Origin: an uncultured Shewanella sp.
Lineage (GTDB): Bacteria; Pseudomonadota; Gammaproteobacteria; Enterobacterales; Shewanellaceae
NCBI GenBank assembly: GCA_947503555.1
Contig: CANNEE010000002.1
Location: 186,001 to 250,000, forward strand
DNA length: 64,000 nt
Direction: 5' to 3'
In this document: piece by piece, positions 38,078 to 46,668 of the stretch
How the letters are laid out: each line of letters starts with the position of its first letter
How positions within the stretch are numbered: the first letter of the stretch is position 1
The notes under the pieces: generated by a model
The model's input: the letters and a program-made list of their open reading frames with translations, nothing else
Database searches by the model: none
What the model was told of the DNA's origin: nothing
Program-made: the position numbers and the translations under genes

Positions 38078-39139
38078 ATGTATTACCAAAATGATGATGT
38101 TCGAATTAATGAAGTTAAAGAGTTATTGCCACCTATCGCAGTATTAGAGCGATTTCCGGCGACAGAACAGGCATCGGCTACCGTGTTTAATGGTCGTGAC
38201 AGCATTCATAAAATCCTTAAAAAAGAAGATGATCGATTATTAGTGGTCATTGGCCCTTGCTCTATCCATGATCCTAAAGCTGCGCTTGAATACGGTGAAC
38301 GACTCGTTGCTTTGCGAGAAAAGTATAAAGATCAATTAGAGATCGTGATGCGGGTGTACTTTGAAAAGCCAAGAACGACAGTCGGTTGGAAAGGCTTAAT
38401 TAATGACCCCTACATGGATAATAGTTTTAAACTAAATGATGGATTACGTACCGCCCGTAAACTATTACTCGACTTAAACCATGCCGGTATGCCTACCGCG
38501 GGCGAATTTCTCGATATGATCACCCCTCAGTATGTGGCCGATCTCATGTGTTGGGGCGCTATCGGTGCTCGTACTACTGAGTCTCAAGTTCATAGGGAGT
38601 TGGCTTCAGGGTTATCATGTCCAGTTGGCTTTAAAAATGGTACTGATGGCACGATTAAGGTTGCCATTGATGCTATTGGTGCTGCGAGTGCGCCTCACCA
38701 TTTTCTTTCAGTGACTAAAAATGGCCATTCGGCAATTGTTTCGACAAAAGGTAACCCCGACTGTCATATCATTTTGCGTGGCGGAAAAGCACCTAATTAC
38801 AGTGAGCAAGATGTTGCTGTTATTTCAGAGCAATTGGATAAAGCCAATTTGCCGCAAAACATTATGATTGATCTTAGTCATGCAAATAGTAGCAAGCAGT
38901 ATCAACGTCAGATGATAGTTGGTGAGGACGTGGGAGCGCAGATTGCAAAAGGTAATCAAGCCATATTTGGCATTATGGTTGAGAGTCATCTCGAAGAAGG
39001 ACGCCAGGATTTAGTAGGTGGTAAAGCGCTTAAATATGGCCAGAGTATTACTGACGCCTGTATCGGCTGGTCTGATACTGAGTTGCTGCTGTCCAAGCTC
39101 AACCAAAGTGTGCTTGAGCGACGTAAGGCCGCACAATAG
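38078..39139 (+). CDS. aroG: 3-deoxy-7-phosphoheptulonate (DAHP) synthase, AroG-like
   Basis: A 353-residue class I DAHP synthase joining PEP and erythrose 4-phosphate at the head of aromatic amino acid synthesis. The N-terminus YYQNDDVRINEVKELLPPI closely matches E. coli AroG (phenylalanine-sensitive), rather than AroF or AroH. Substrate-binding segments VVIGPCSIHD, RVYFEKPRTTVGWKGLINDP, GARTTESQ, and DLSHANSSK are present. Feedback inhibition by phenylalanine is inferred from resemblance only. It is monocistronic with a strong terminator. Confidence 0.93.
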   Translation: MYYQNDDVRINEVKELLPPIAVLERFPATEQASATVFNGRDSIHKILKKEDDRLLVVIGPCSIHDPKAALEYGERLVALREKYKDQLEIVMRVYFEKPRTTVGWKGLINDPYMDNSFKLNDGLRTARKLLLDLNHAGMPTAGEFLDMITPQYVADLMCWGAIGARTTESQVHRELASGLSCPVGFKNGTDGTIKVAIDAIGAASAPHHFLSVTKNGHSAIVSTKGNPDCHIILRGGKAPNYSEQDVAVISEQLDKANLPQNIMIDLSHANSSKQYQRQMIVGEDVGAQIAKGNQAIFGIMVESHLEEGRQDLVGGKALKYGQSITDACIGWSDTELLLSKLNQSVLERRKAAQ

Positions 39140-39144
39140 AAATT

Positions 39145-39176
39145 AAAAAAGGAGCATTATTGCTCCTTTTTATTTT
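39145..39176. terminator. Bidirectional terminator between aroG and a small convergent gene
   Basis: AAAAAGGAGCA / TGCTCCTTTTT with a 4-base loop. It is 6 bases after the aroG stop and abuts the stop of the minus-strand small gene at 39176. Confidence 0.9.
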
Positions 39177-39349
39177 CAATTAGCATTATTTGCTAAATAT
39201 TCATTAGCCTTGGCTAGACTCCCGAAGGAGGCGATAAGGTTCATTCTACCTTTTTCTTGTATTTCAGGGTTCCCAGATTCAATCATCATCCATACCCAAG
39301 TTTGAATAAGAGGCAATGGAGGGTATTGGATCTGCTGTGAATCTAACAT
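39176..39349 (-). CDS. Small protein of 57 residues, function unknown
   Basis: A short frame with a convincing ribosome site (AAGGAAGT, 5 bases before the ATG at 39349). It encodes a protein starting MLDSQQIQYPPLPLIQ, followed by WVWMMIESGNPEIQEKG and a terminal helix (LIASFGSLAKANEYLAN). The composition is protein-like and the gene ends exactly at a bidirectional terminator shared with aroG. No family is recognised; it may be a conserved Shewanella small protein. Confidence 0.65.
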   Translation of the reverse strand: MLDSQQIQYPPLPLIQTWVWMMIESGNPEIQEKGRMNLIASFGSLAKANEYLANNAN

Positions 39350-39697
39350 TCTATACTTCCTTAGTTTCTATTTTTCTTTTTATATTGCAGGAATTGGTTG
39401 GGCTCTCATGTTGGGCTTTATTCCTGTATTGGGACGTAGAATAGCAAAAAATTGTCCAATGTTTAACCTTTGAGCGATAAGCCTTTAGTACTATGGGTTG
39501 AGAGTCATGAGCGCAGGCATATTAATCAACAGAGAAGGTCTTTGGGAATCGCTACCTAGAAACACAAAAGTTAGCGTATGACTTGTTTTAGCTCAGCTAG
39601 TCGAGATAGTAATATCATGTTGTTAATAAAGATTTTATCCTTTTGTTGCTCTTGGGCTGGTACAATTCCAATATCACTCTCAAGAGCCTAGCTAAAT
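39350..39697. other. 348-base gap before the Atm1-type exporter
   Basis: No gene seen. It contains the upstream region of the 57-residue gene and a 7-bp inverted repeat CAGGAAT (39388) / ATTCCTG (39420). No promoter could be assigned with confidence. Confidence 0.4.
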
Positions 39698-41479
39698 ATG
39701 CGTCCTTCACTATATTTCGACGGTCCAATAGACAAGTTAAATTGGCAAGTTATTAAGTTGCTATGGCCTTATCTTTTTGAGTTTAAAGTACGTATCGGCT
39801 TTGCTATGGCTTGTTTAGTGGTGGCCAAGTTAACCAGTGTTGCACTGCCCTTTGTACTTAAAGATATTGTTGATTCCTTAGATGCAAATCTACAGGCACA
39901 ACTTATTAGTGTGCCACTCATGCTCGTCATCGCCTATGGGAGTCTGCGCTTTTTGACAGTGATTATCGGCGAGGTTCGTGACACTCTGTTTGGACGGGTT
40001 ACAGAAAGAGCGATCAGGCGCCTTGGCTTAGCCGTGTTTGAGCATTTACATAGATTAGACCTAGATTTTCACTTAGAGCGACGAACGGGTGGTTTATCTC
40101 GAGATATAGAGCGTGGAACTAGCGGAGTCAGCTTCTTAATGCGCTTTATGGTGTTTAACATAGTGCCAACCCTGTTGGAAATTGCACTGGTTGTCGGCAT
40201 ATTGTTGGTTAACTATGGCTGGCTATTCGCGCTTATAACCTTAACCTCCGTTATTTGTTATGGTCTCTTTTCTGTAAGGGCAACAAAATGGCGCACAGAA
40301 TATGTGCGTCAAGCCGCCAAAGCTGATTCACTTTCTAATACACGAGCTATTGATAGTTTGCTTAATTATGAGACGGTGAAGTATTTCAATAATGAGGCCT
40401 ATGAGGCTAGGCAATATGATGAGGCATTAGCGAACTGGGAGAAGGCCAAACGTAATAATCGGTTATCCTTGCTGGTACTTAACGGAGGACAAGCGTTAAT
40501 TATCGCTCTAGCGATGACGGCTATGATGGGGCTTGCAGCGTATCAAGTCAGTCATTCGCAGATGAGCTTGGGTGACTTTGTGCTGATCAATGCTTTTATG
40601 ATGCAGCTATTTATTCCACTAAACTTTCTTGGCTTTGTTTATCGTGAGATTAGGGGAGCTTTGGCCAATATCGAAAGGATGTTTGGGCTAATGGATAAGC
40701 TTCCTCAAATAACCAATTGTGAGGACCCTGTTTCTCTTCCTAGCATTGAAGGCAAGATTGCATTTGATAAGGTTGAATTTAGCTATGACACTCGAAAGAT
40801 CTTAAAAGGCGTGAGCTTTGAAGTACCCCAAGGAAGTAAAGTGGCTGTGGTGGGGGATAGTGGCGCAGGTAAATCGACTTTGGTGAAGTTGTTATTTAGA
40901 TTCTATGATACTCAAGCTGGCTGTGTCAGGCTGGATGGGCAAAATATCAAACAGTTAGATCAAGATTCATTGCGCCAAGCTATAGCCATAGTGCCTCAAG
41001 ATACCGTGCTATTTAATGATACTCTATTAGAGAATATTCGCTATGGCAGACCATCTGCCGATATGAAAGAGGTTAAGGATGCTGTTAAGCTAGCGCATTT
41101 AGATACCTTCATTTCATCACTACCTGAAGGTTGGAATACTAAGGTTGGGGAGCGTGGTTTAAAGTTATCAGGTGGTGAAAAACAAAGAGTTGCAATAGCG
41201 AGGGCGGTATTAAAGGGATCACCAATTTTGGTGTTTGATGAAGCCACTTCTTCCCTTGATAGCCGTTCGGAGAAAGCGATTCTTGATGCACTGCGCGATG
41301 CTGCTAGGGGACATACAAGCCTAGTCATAGCACATCGTTTATCGACAATTACCGATGCTGATAACATTATTGTATTGAGCCAGGGTGAGGTTGTAGAGCA
41401 AGGTACTCATTCTTCATTATTAGCTAAACAGGGTCTGTATGCTAAGTTGTGGCGTATTCAAAATGAGTATGAGCAGTAG
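39698..41479 (+). CDS. ABC exporter of the Atm1/HMT1 type (fused permease-ATPase)
   Basis: A 593-residue half-transporter. Six membrane helices (about 30-320) include the family segments DIERGTSGVSFLMRFMVFNIVPTLLE and SLLNYETVKYFNNEAYE, hallmarks of the ATM1/HMT class. These transport glutathione-linked species such as metal-glutathione conjugates or persulphides. The ATPase domain has Walker A GDSGAGKST (about 386-394), signature LSGGEKQR (about 490), Walker B ILVFDEATSSLD, and IAHRLST. The bacterial homologue of known structure (Novosphingobium Atm1) protects against heavy metals. It is monocistronic here; the substrate is inferred from the family. Confidence 0.9.
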   Translation: MRPSLYFDGPIDKLNWQVIKLLWPYLFEFKVRIGFAMACLVVAKLTSVALPFVLKDIVDSLDANLQAQLISVPLMLVIAYGSLRFLTVIIGEVRDTLFGRVTERAIRRLGLAVFEHLHRLDLDFHLERRTGGLSRDIERGTSGVSFLMRFMVFNIVPTLLEIALVVGILLVNYGWLFALITLTSVICYGLFSVRATKWRTEYVRQAAKADSLSNTRAIDSLLNYETVKYFNNEAYEARQYDEALANWEKAKRNNRLSLLVLNGGQALIIALAMTAMMGLAAYQVSHSQMSLGDFVLINAFMMQLFIPLNFLGFVYREIRGALANIERMFGLMDKLPQITNCEDPVSLPSIEGKIAFDKVEFSYDTRKILKGVSFEVPQGSKVAVVGDSGAGKSTLVKLLFRFYDTQAGCVRLDGQNIKQLDQDSLRQAIAIVPQDTVLFNDTLLENIRYGRPSADMKEVKDAVKLAHLDTFISSLPEGWNTKVGERGLKLSGGEKQRVAIARAVLKGSPILVFDEATSSLDSRSEKAILDALRDAARGHTSLVIAHRLSTITDADNIIVLSQGEVVEQGTHSSLLAKQGLYAKLWRIQNEYEQ

Positions 41480-41599
41480 ATGGTCAGTTGTTTTAGCTAC
41501 AAATATAGATTTTGCTAATGCAATGATTTGTTAGTTCAGTATAGGTTCAGTTATCCCATCGCATAATACAACTTATGGTTGAGATGACTGGGCTTTGAT

Positions 41600-41860
41600 A
41601 TGAAAAATATAATGTTGAGAGTTAGCATAGAAGGTATGCCAGAGAAGGTACTCACTGATTGGAATGCGACTTGCGCGATTTTAAAACAGCGCCATTATAG
41701 CCCGAGTGATCTAGAGCAGTTGCATGCTGAACTCGATGCTGGGTTATTAGTGACAACCCGAGGTTTAACTATCGCTAAAGCCCATGTCGAGGAAGAAGTA
41801 GAAAGTTTTATTAAGGCTCCAATGATCACTGGAGTTGAGTATGTGGGAAGTCAGATTTAA
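41600..41860 (+). CDS. Small protein of unknown function (86 residues)
   Basis: An acidic soluble protein of alpha/beta character with no motif that I recognise. It may start at the second ATG (MLRVSIEG). It lies 120 bases after the exporter and may be a separate gene. Coding is supported by composition and a sensible ending. Confidence 0.55.
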   Translation: MKNIMLRVSIEGMPEKVLTDWNATCAILKQRHYSPSDLEQLHAELDAGLLVTTRGLTIAKAHVEEEVESFIKAPMITGVEYVGSQI

Positions 41861-41886
41861 GGAATTGTCTTGGCGTAAGTCGCCAA

Positions 41887-42117
41887 TTACTTTTGAAGTG
41901 AGTTCTTCCCTTGCCAACCTTCACACAATAAATTTAGCCCTCTTGCACTCTCAGGCTGCTGAATTAGCTTAAAGATCTTACCCTGACGAAAGCACACTGT
42001 TTCACCTTCAATTTCGGCCAAACGATGGCAACTGTGACAGCTTGAGCTCAGGCTTTTTGTGCTCGGCTGTTTATATATTCTATCTATATTGGGTAACTCT
42101 GGTTTAAAAATTGACAT
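41887..42117 (-). CDS. Small cysteine-motif protein of unknown function (76 residues)
   Basis: Four cysteines are arranged as CHSCHRLAEIEGETVC plus one in LLCEGW (residues about 27, 30, 42 and 65). The spacing suggests zinc or another metal, but it is not a standard finger. No signal peptide and no recognised family. It converges with the 86-residue gene, 26 bases apart. Confidence 0.55.
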   Translation of the reverse strand: MSIFKPELPNIDRIYKQPSTKSLSSSCHSCHRLAEIEGETVCFRQGKIFKLIQQPESARGLNLLCEGWQGKNSLQK

Positions 42118-42240
42118 TTTTAACGTGCGCTGTAGTGCTCTTTGTCATGTATTCTAACCATTTTGTGATACAAGTACAAAGCAATACGACTATCGAATGA
42201 CTAAAAATTCATAAAAGCTTCATTTAATAATACCCCTTTA

Positions 42241-42801
42241 CTACTTCTTTTCTTCGCCAAAACTCGTGATAAGTAGATCACTTGGGTTGTGAAACGGTAT
42301 GCTCAATATATAGACCTTTCCGTATTCATGTTCAGGAATGGCGGGTATTTTAGGTCCACCAAAGGCCTCTATGAGCATAGGCACTGTATTGGAGTGACCT
42401 GCGATTAATAGGTTGCCCTGAGTCGATGCTAGCTGTTGTTGCATAATATGTATATAAGATGCCAATGGACGTCGAACGGGAATGATTTCAGTGGTAATTG
42501 CTCTTTGCTGTGATATAGGGGCTAAGGTCGCCTGGGTGCGAGTATATTGAGAAGCGATCATGCGGGAAATTGGAATATCGCCTAGCGTTTCAATAAGTGC
42601 TTGAGCCCGTAACATACCCTTAGGCGATAACTGGGGATCTTTTATTGGCTGCTTAGCTTTTTCGGCATGTCGAACAAGAATAACAAGGCGTTTGGGTGAA
42701 TCAGCTTGTGTCTCATTTGACTTACCATGGGCTAAGTTGAAGGTGCTACAAATGAGTAGGCCTAGTGTTAACGTTAGATAATGTCGTAGTTGACCCTTCA
42801 T
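42241..42801 (-). CDS. Exported histidine phosphatase, SixA/PGM-like
   Basis: A 186-residue histidine phosphatase superfamily protein with an N-terminal signal (LTLTLGLLICSTFNLAHG). The phosphate pocket is LVILVRHAEKAKQ, with the second catalytic His in LLIAGHSNTVPMLIEAFGG. LSPKGMLRAQAL and the SQYTRTQAT motif also match. The signal peptide implies a periplasmic or surface phosphatase rather than the cytoplasmic SixA role against ArcB. The substrate is unknown. Confidence 0.85.
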   Translation of the reverse strand: MKGQLRHYLTLTLGLLICSTFNLAHGKSNETQADSPKRLVILVRHAEKAKQPIKDPQLSPKGMLRAQALIETLGDIPISRMIASQYTRTQATLAPISQQRAITTEIIPVRRPLASYIHIMQQQLASTQGNLLIAGHSNTVPMLIEAFGGPKIPAIPEHEYGKVYILSIPFHNPSDLLITSFGEEKK

Positions 42802-42947
42802 GGTTAATTCCGTTGTTGTCCATGTGATGCTTTCTGAGAATGAAGCTAGTGTGAATTATGTAGTGTTAAATAACAATCTTTACTAAAGTTGTTTAAAAAA
42901 TGGTCGATAATTAGGTTGTGGCAAGTTTTAGCTGAGGCATAGTAAAG

Positions 42948-43544
42948 ATGGAAATTCATAATCATGGCGCCGAGGTTTCTCAGGTGGCCAAGAATAAGCA
43001 AGCCGATGGTCGCAATCATGGAGAAGCGGTATCGGAAGTCGCTAAAGGTAAGAGCGCAACCCAAGCTGCTAAAGATATGACTAATGCTACCTTGATGACT
43101 GCGATGGAAGAGGTCAGCTTGAGTGCGGGTCAAGAGTCTTTGGCTTTGCTGTATCGTGCAGCTGTTGAAGCGATTGATGAACATTTAGCGCCATACTTGG
43201 GTGAAAACTCTACTCAAAAAAGCTTAGATGAGGGAGTCGATTATTCTCCTGAAGCAACTGCAGATCGTATTGTGGGCTTTGCGACACAGTTCTTTAGCAT
43301 GTACCAAGGACAAAACTCGAATCTCTCATTTGATGAGCAACTTGATGGCTTTATGAATATTATTGGTGATGCCATAGATTCTGGCATTGATGAAGCTAGA
43401 GGTATCCTAGATGGCCTACAAGTGCTTAATGGTGATATCAAGGATAATGTAGATAAGACCCAAGCGTTAGTACATGAAGGTTTGCAAGCCTTTAGAGATA
43501 GTTTCTATCAAGATGATCCAGTGGAAGAACCTGTAGAGGCTTAA
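42948..43544 (+). CDS. DUF5610-domain protein
   Basis: A 198-residue acidic soluble protein. The C-terminal half (about 100-190) fits DUF5610: SPEATADRIVGFATQFF, DGFMNIIGDAIDSGIDEARGIL and IKDNVDKTQALVHEGLQAF. The N-terminus carries two copies of an NHG..VS.VAK.K motif (residues about 5-17 and 23-35). The function is unknown. A perfect terminator follows. The gene is divergent from the histidine phosphatase. Confidence 0.8.
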   Translation: MEIHNHGAEVSQVAKNKQADGRNHGEAVSEVAKGKSATQAAKDMTNATLMTAMEEVSLSAGQESLALLYRAAVEAIDEHLAPYLGENSTQKSLDEGVDYSPEATADRIVGFATQFFSMYQGQNSNLSFDEQLDGFMNIIGDAIDSGIDEARGILDGLQVLNGDIKDNVDKTQALVHEGLQAFRDSFYQDDPVEEPVEA

Positions 43545-43580
43545 TGACAGTTTCGAGTAGCATAGTTCAAAGTGTAAAGA

Positions 43581-43601
43581 CCCCTCCTAAGAGGGGTTTT
43601 T
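43581..43601 (+). terminator. Terminator of the DUF5610 gene
   Basis: CCCCTC-CTAA-GAGGGG followed by TTTTTG. Confidence 0.85.
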
Positions 43602-43623
43602 GTTTGGCTAAAATGGGCTTATG

Positions 43624-43893
43624 CTAGGAGCTGTTGATCTTTGCTGATTATTTTTTGCGCTCAGTCAATGGCATTTTCTCGCGGCGAACGAGGTTAAGCT
43701 TAGCAATCTAAGTAAATTCTCGTGGGGCAATGAGAAAATGTCATTGAATCGTGCCCGAAGGGCAGTGTTTACAGCGCACTTCTACTGCGTTATCGCTTAT
43801 TTATGTAGAATCACTACACGGCACAAGCTCTGCCTTGTTTAAGCACGCTGTAAACTGCTGCAAAAACAATCTTGAAAGATCAACAGCCCCTAG
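43624..43893. mobile_element. MITE-like element, about 270 bp
   Basis: The ends are matching inverted repeats: CTAGGAGCTGTTGATCTTT at the left, and AAAGATCAACAGCCCCTAG at the right (one mismatch). CTAG at both outer edges could be a 4-base target duplication, as made by IS5-type elements that target YTAR. Two further internal inverted repeats exist: 43665-43680 with 43732-43747 (15 of 16), and 43767-43776 with 43846-43855 (perfect). There is no coding capacity. It sits cleanly between a terminator and fpr. Confidence 0.75.
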
Positions 43894-43925
43894 GTAATTA
43901 ACTTTATTGATGGCGTGAGGTTAGT

Positions 43926-44675
43926 ATGTGGACTACAGGTAGAGTCGTTGAACGTATAGGCTGGAATGACAAGCTGTTTACGCTAAAGATTGATGCTCAG
44001 ATTGCCCCTTTTATTCCTGGCCAATTTATCAAACTAAGCCAAATTCGAGATGGCAAACGAGTCGCCAGAGCCTACTCCTTAGTTAACTCTCCAGACTGTG
44101 ATTATCTTGAAGTGCTAGCTGTCGCCGTTGATGACGGTCAACTCTCCCCTGACTTACATGCGCTAAAACTAGGTGACGAAATAGAGGTCAGCACTAAAGC
44201 CGCAGGTTTTATGGTGTTAGATGAAGTACCTGTGGTGACAGATAGACCCCAAGATATTTGGTTTTTGGCTACAGGTACTGCTGTGGGCCCCTTTATCTCA
44301 ATGATGAGAGACAGAGCGCTGTGGCAAAGGTTTGAGCATATCGTTTTAGTATATGGTGTGAGATATCAAGCAGATCTGGCTTATCTGGAAGAACTACAAG
44401 AGTTTGTTCAGTCCAATGGCGCTCAGTTTAAGCTGGTGTTGTCCATTACTAGAGAGAGTCATGAGCTGGGTTTAGATTGTCGAATTCCTGAAGGTATTCG
44501 TTCTGGAGAAATAGAAGCACAAGCAGGTGTCGAGATTAGTCCTCAAGCGAGTCAAGTGATGATTTGTGGCAATCCAGATATGGTAGAAGAAGCTAAAATA
44601 GCACTACAAGATAGAGATTTAGTCAAAAACCTTCGTCGTGCACCCGGTCAGATAACCGTGGAAAAATATTGGTAA
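43926..44675 (+). CDS. fpr: Ferredoxin/flavodoxin-NADP+ reductase
   Basis: A 249-residue FAD enzyme exchanging electrons between NADPH and ferredoxin or flavodoxin. The FAD motif RAYSLVNSP lies near residues 55-63, the NADP-binding GTAVGPFISMMRD near 117-129, and the C-terminus ends VEKYW as in the E. coli-type Fpr. Length equals E. coli Fpr (248). GAGG precedes the ATG. The MITE-like element ends 32 bases upstream of the start, so the fpr promoter may lie inside or be altered by it. Confidence 0.93.
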   Translation: MWTTGRVVERIGWNDKLFTLKIDAQIAPFIPGQFIKLSQIRDGKRVARAYSLVNSPDCDYLEVLAVAVDDGQLSPDLHALKLGDEIEVSTKAAGFMVLDEVPVVTDRPQDIWFLATGTAVGPFISMMRDRALWQRFEHIVLVYGVRYQADLAYLEELQEFVQSNGAQFKLVLSITRESHELGLDCRIPEGIRSGEIEAQAGVEISPQASQVMICGNPDMVEEAKIALQDRDLVKNLRRAPGQITVEKYW

Positions 44676-44724
44676 TGACTGTTTTTAAAAAGCAGAGATA
44701 AGGCAGCCTTCATAGGAAGAGAAA

Positions 44725-45321
44725 ATGAAACTATATTATTCTTCAGCTTCCCCCTTCGCTCGATTAGCCAGGGTGATAATTCGTTTGCTCGATATCAAGA
44801 CTGTCGATGAGCTTGCAATTAATCCCCTTGAGAACCCTGAAGTTTTACTCGATGCCAACCCTTTAGGTCAGATACCTTGTTTAATACTAGATGACGGTGC
44901 ACCCATTTATGATAGTGAAGTGATAGCTCGCTATTTGGATGCTGAGTTTGGGAGTCATGATCTATTTGACGTGAAAACGGCTTGTTGGGTTAATCGAAGC
45001 CAGTTTGCTCTAGTCAAAGGTATGTTAGATGCGGCCGTACGTTTACGCCAAGAGCATTTGAGAGTGAAGGAGAAGGCTGACTCACTCTATTGGCGTGAGA
45101 GATATGAGCAGGCTATTTTGCGTGGTCTTAAGGAGTTTGAGCGTTTAGGTATCGCTTCTTATCAAGATAGGAGCGCAACCACAATCGCACTCGTGTGCTT
45201 GTTAGAGTATCTTGATTTTCGCCATCCTAAACTACCTTGGAGAAATGTGGCTCCCGGACTAGCCTTATGGTTAACTAACGCCTCTGCCCATGAAGCGTTT
45301 TTAATGACTCGACCCGAGTAA
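44725..45321 (+). CDS. Glutathione S-transferase family protein
   Basis: A 198-residue protein. The thioredoxin-like N-terminal domain has YYSSASPFARLARV, with a Ser at the catalytic position, LDANPLGQIPCLI, and YDSEVIARYLD. The helical C-terminal domain runs from about 85. It resembles YibF-like GSTs. The gene follows fpr by 49 bases and may be cotranscribed. Confidence 0.88.
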   Translation: MKLYYSSASPFARLARVIIRLLDIKTVDELAINPLENPEVLLDANPLGQIPCLILDDGAPIYDSEVIARYLDAEFGSHDLFDVKTACWVNRSQFALVKGMLDAAVRLRQEHLRVKEKADSLYWRERYEQAILRGLKEFERLGIASYQDRSATTIALVCLLEYLDFRHPKLPWRNVAPGLALWLTNASAHEAFLMTRPE

Positions 45322-45530
45322 TACTCAAAGTGGCATGTTTGAGCCTAGAGATTTCATCTTTTTTTTGAGCCGAAACTATGCTCTTGGCACTTCTATCTCG
45401 TTGAACTGTATAATCTCGTTTCATATCTATAGAGCCAGTTTTATGCTGGCTGTTGTAGCTGATTCTCTATTCGTTATTGTGAAGAAAAGAAAGCTTAAAC
45501 TTGCGAATAGGTGCATGCACTGCTATGGTT

Positions 45531-45549
45531 GCAATTGAAAATCATTATC
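45531..45549. promoter_or_regulatory. Fur box before the iron transporter operon
   Basis: GCAATTGAAAATCATTATC matches the 19-base Fur consensus at 15 positions, including the complete right half AATCATTATC. It lies 29 bases before the start of the binding-protein gene. Confidence 0.8.
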
Positions 45550-45578
45550 ATTTAGAATTGTACTCAGTGGAGAAAGTG

Positions 45579-46586
45579 ATGAAATTGTTCAAGGGAGCGC
45601 TACTTGCGAGTTTAGTGTGTGCCTCATCAATAGCCAGTGCTGCAGATAAGCTAACTGTATATTCTTATCGCCAAGCTTTTTTGATTGAACCGATTTTGGA
45701 GAAATTTACCAAAGAGACTGGCATAGGTGTCGATGTGGTGTTTGCCAAAAAAGGCTTAGTAGAGCGCATGGCCAGAGAAGGAAGGTTATCTCCTGCTGAT
45801 CTGGTGCTGACCTCTGATTTTTCACGCTTAATGCAGCTGGTGGATAAAGATCTTGTTACTCCCGTGAACAATAAACAGATCAATCAAAATATACCCGCTG
45901 AGCTTCGTTCCCCTAATGGTGATTGGTTTGCATTAACTATGAGGGTGAGAAATCTTTACTCCTCTAAAGAGCGTATAGGCAAATTGAACCTAAACTATGA
46001 AGATTTAGTGAAGCCTGAATACAAAGGGAAAATTTGTATGCGCAGTGGTAAGCATGCCTACAACGTTTCTTTAGTGGCTTCTATGATTGCCCATAATGGT
46101 GAAGCCAATACTAAAGCTTGGCTGCAAGGGTTGAAAGCGAACTTGGCCCGCAAACCTCAAGGCAACGATAGAGCTCAAGTTAAAGCGGTGAAAGAAGGAC
46201 TTTGCGATATTGCCATTGGTAATAGTTATTACCTAGGTAAAATGATCAAAGATCCTAAGCAGAAGACTTGGGCTGACGCGGTAGTTATCAACTTCCCCAA
46301 TCAAGAAAACCGTGGTTCACACATCAATGTTTCTGGTATGGCGTTGGCAAAATATGCTCCCAATAAACAAGATGCGATTAAGTTGATGACATATTTATCA
46401 TCGGTCGATGCGCAGAATGATTATGCAAAAGTGAATATGGAGTATCCGGTTAATCCTAAAGTATCGCCTTCAGAATTAGTGGCATCTTGGGGTAAATTTA
46501 AAGCCGATAAACTGCCTATTCAAAAGCTAGCAACAAATCACGGTACAGCGGTTAAGTTACTGGATGAAGTGAAGTTTGATCTCTAG
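45579..46586 (+). CDS. fbpA: Periplasmic ferric-iron-binding protein of the FbpA/FutA type
   Basis: A 335-residue precursor. The signal peptide MKLFKGALLASLVCASSIASA fixes the start at the ATG at 45579 (GGAG just upstream); the frame extends artificially to 45501. The mature protein begins ADKLTVYSYRQAFLIEPILEKF, typical of transferrin-like iron-binding proteins. The paired iron-ligand tyrosines Tyr217-Tyr218 are in IGNSYYLGKM. It captures Fe3+ in the periplasm for the permease and ATPase that follow. The Fur box indicates repression by iron. A strong hairpin follows the stop. Confidence 0.92.
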   Translation: MKLFKGALLASLVCASSIASAADKLTVYSYRQAFLIEPILEKFTKETGIGVDVVFAKKGLVERMAREGRLSPADLVLTSDFSRLMQLVDKDLVTPVNNKQINQNIPAELRSPNGDWFALTMRVRNLYSSKERIGKLNLNYEDLVKPEYKGKICMRSGKHAYNVSLVASMIAHNGEANTKAWLQGLKANLARKPQGNDRAQVKAVKEGLCDIAIGNSYYLGKMIKDPKQKTWADAVVINFPNQENRGSHINVSGMALAKYAPNKQDAIKLMTYLSSVDAQNDYAKVNMEYPVNPKVSPSELVASWGKFKADKLPIQKLATNHGTAVKLLDEVKFDL

Positions 46587-46608
46587 CTTTCTGATTTATG
46601 CTAATCTG

Positions 46609-46638
46609 AAAAAGTAAGCCAGAAATGGCTTACTTTTT
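46609..46638 (+). terminator. Terminator-like attenuator inside the fbp operon
   Basis: AAAAAGTAAGCC / GGCTTACTTTTT, a perfect 12-bp stem with a 6-base loop. It is followed by AATTTTTT, between fbpA and fbpB. It probably lowers permease/ATPase expression relative to the binding protein. Confidence 0.75.
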
Positions 46639-46668
46639 AATTTTTTAGGAGCAAAAATTGTATATCCC

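Noticed and set aside
45335-45538. 67-codon frame between the GST gene and fbpA
   Set aside because: No ribosome site, odd composition, and it lies in the promoter region of the Fur-controlled operon.
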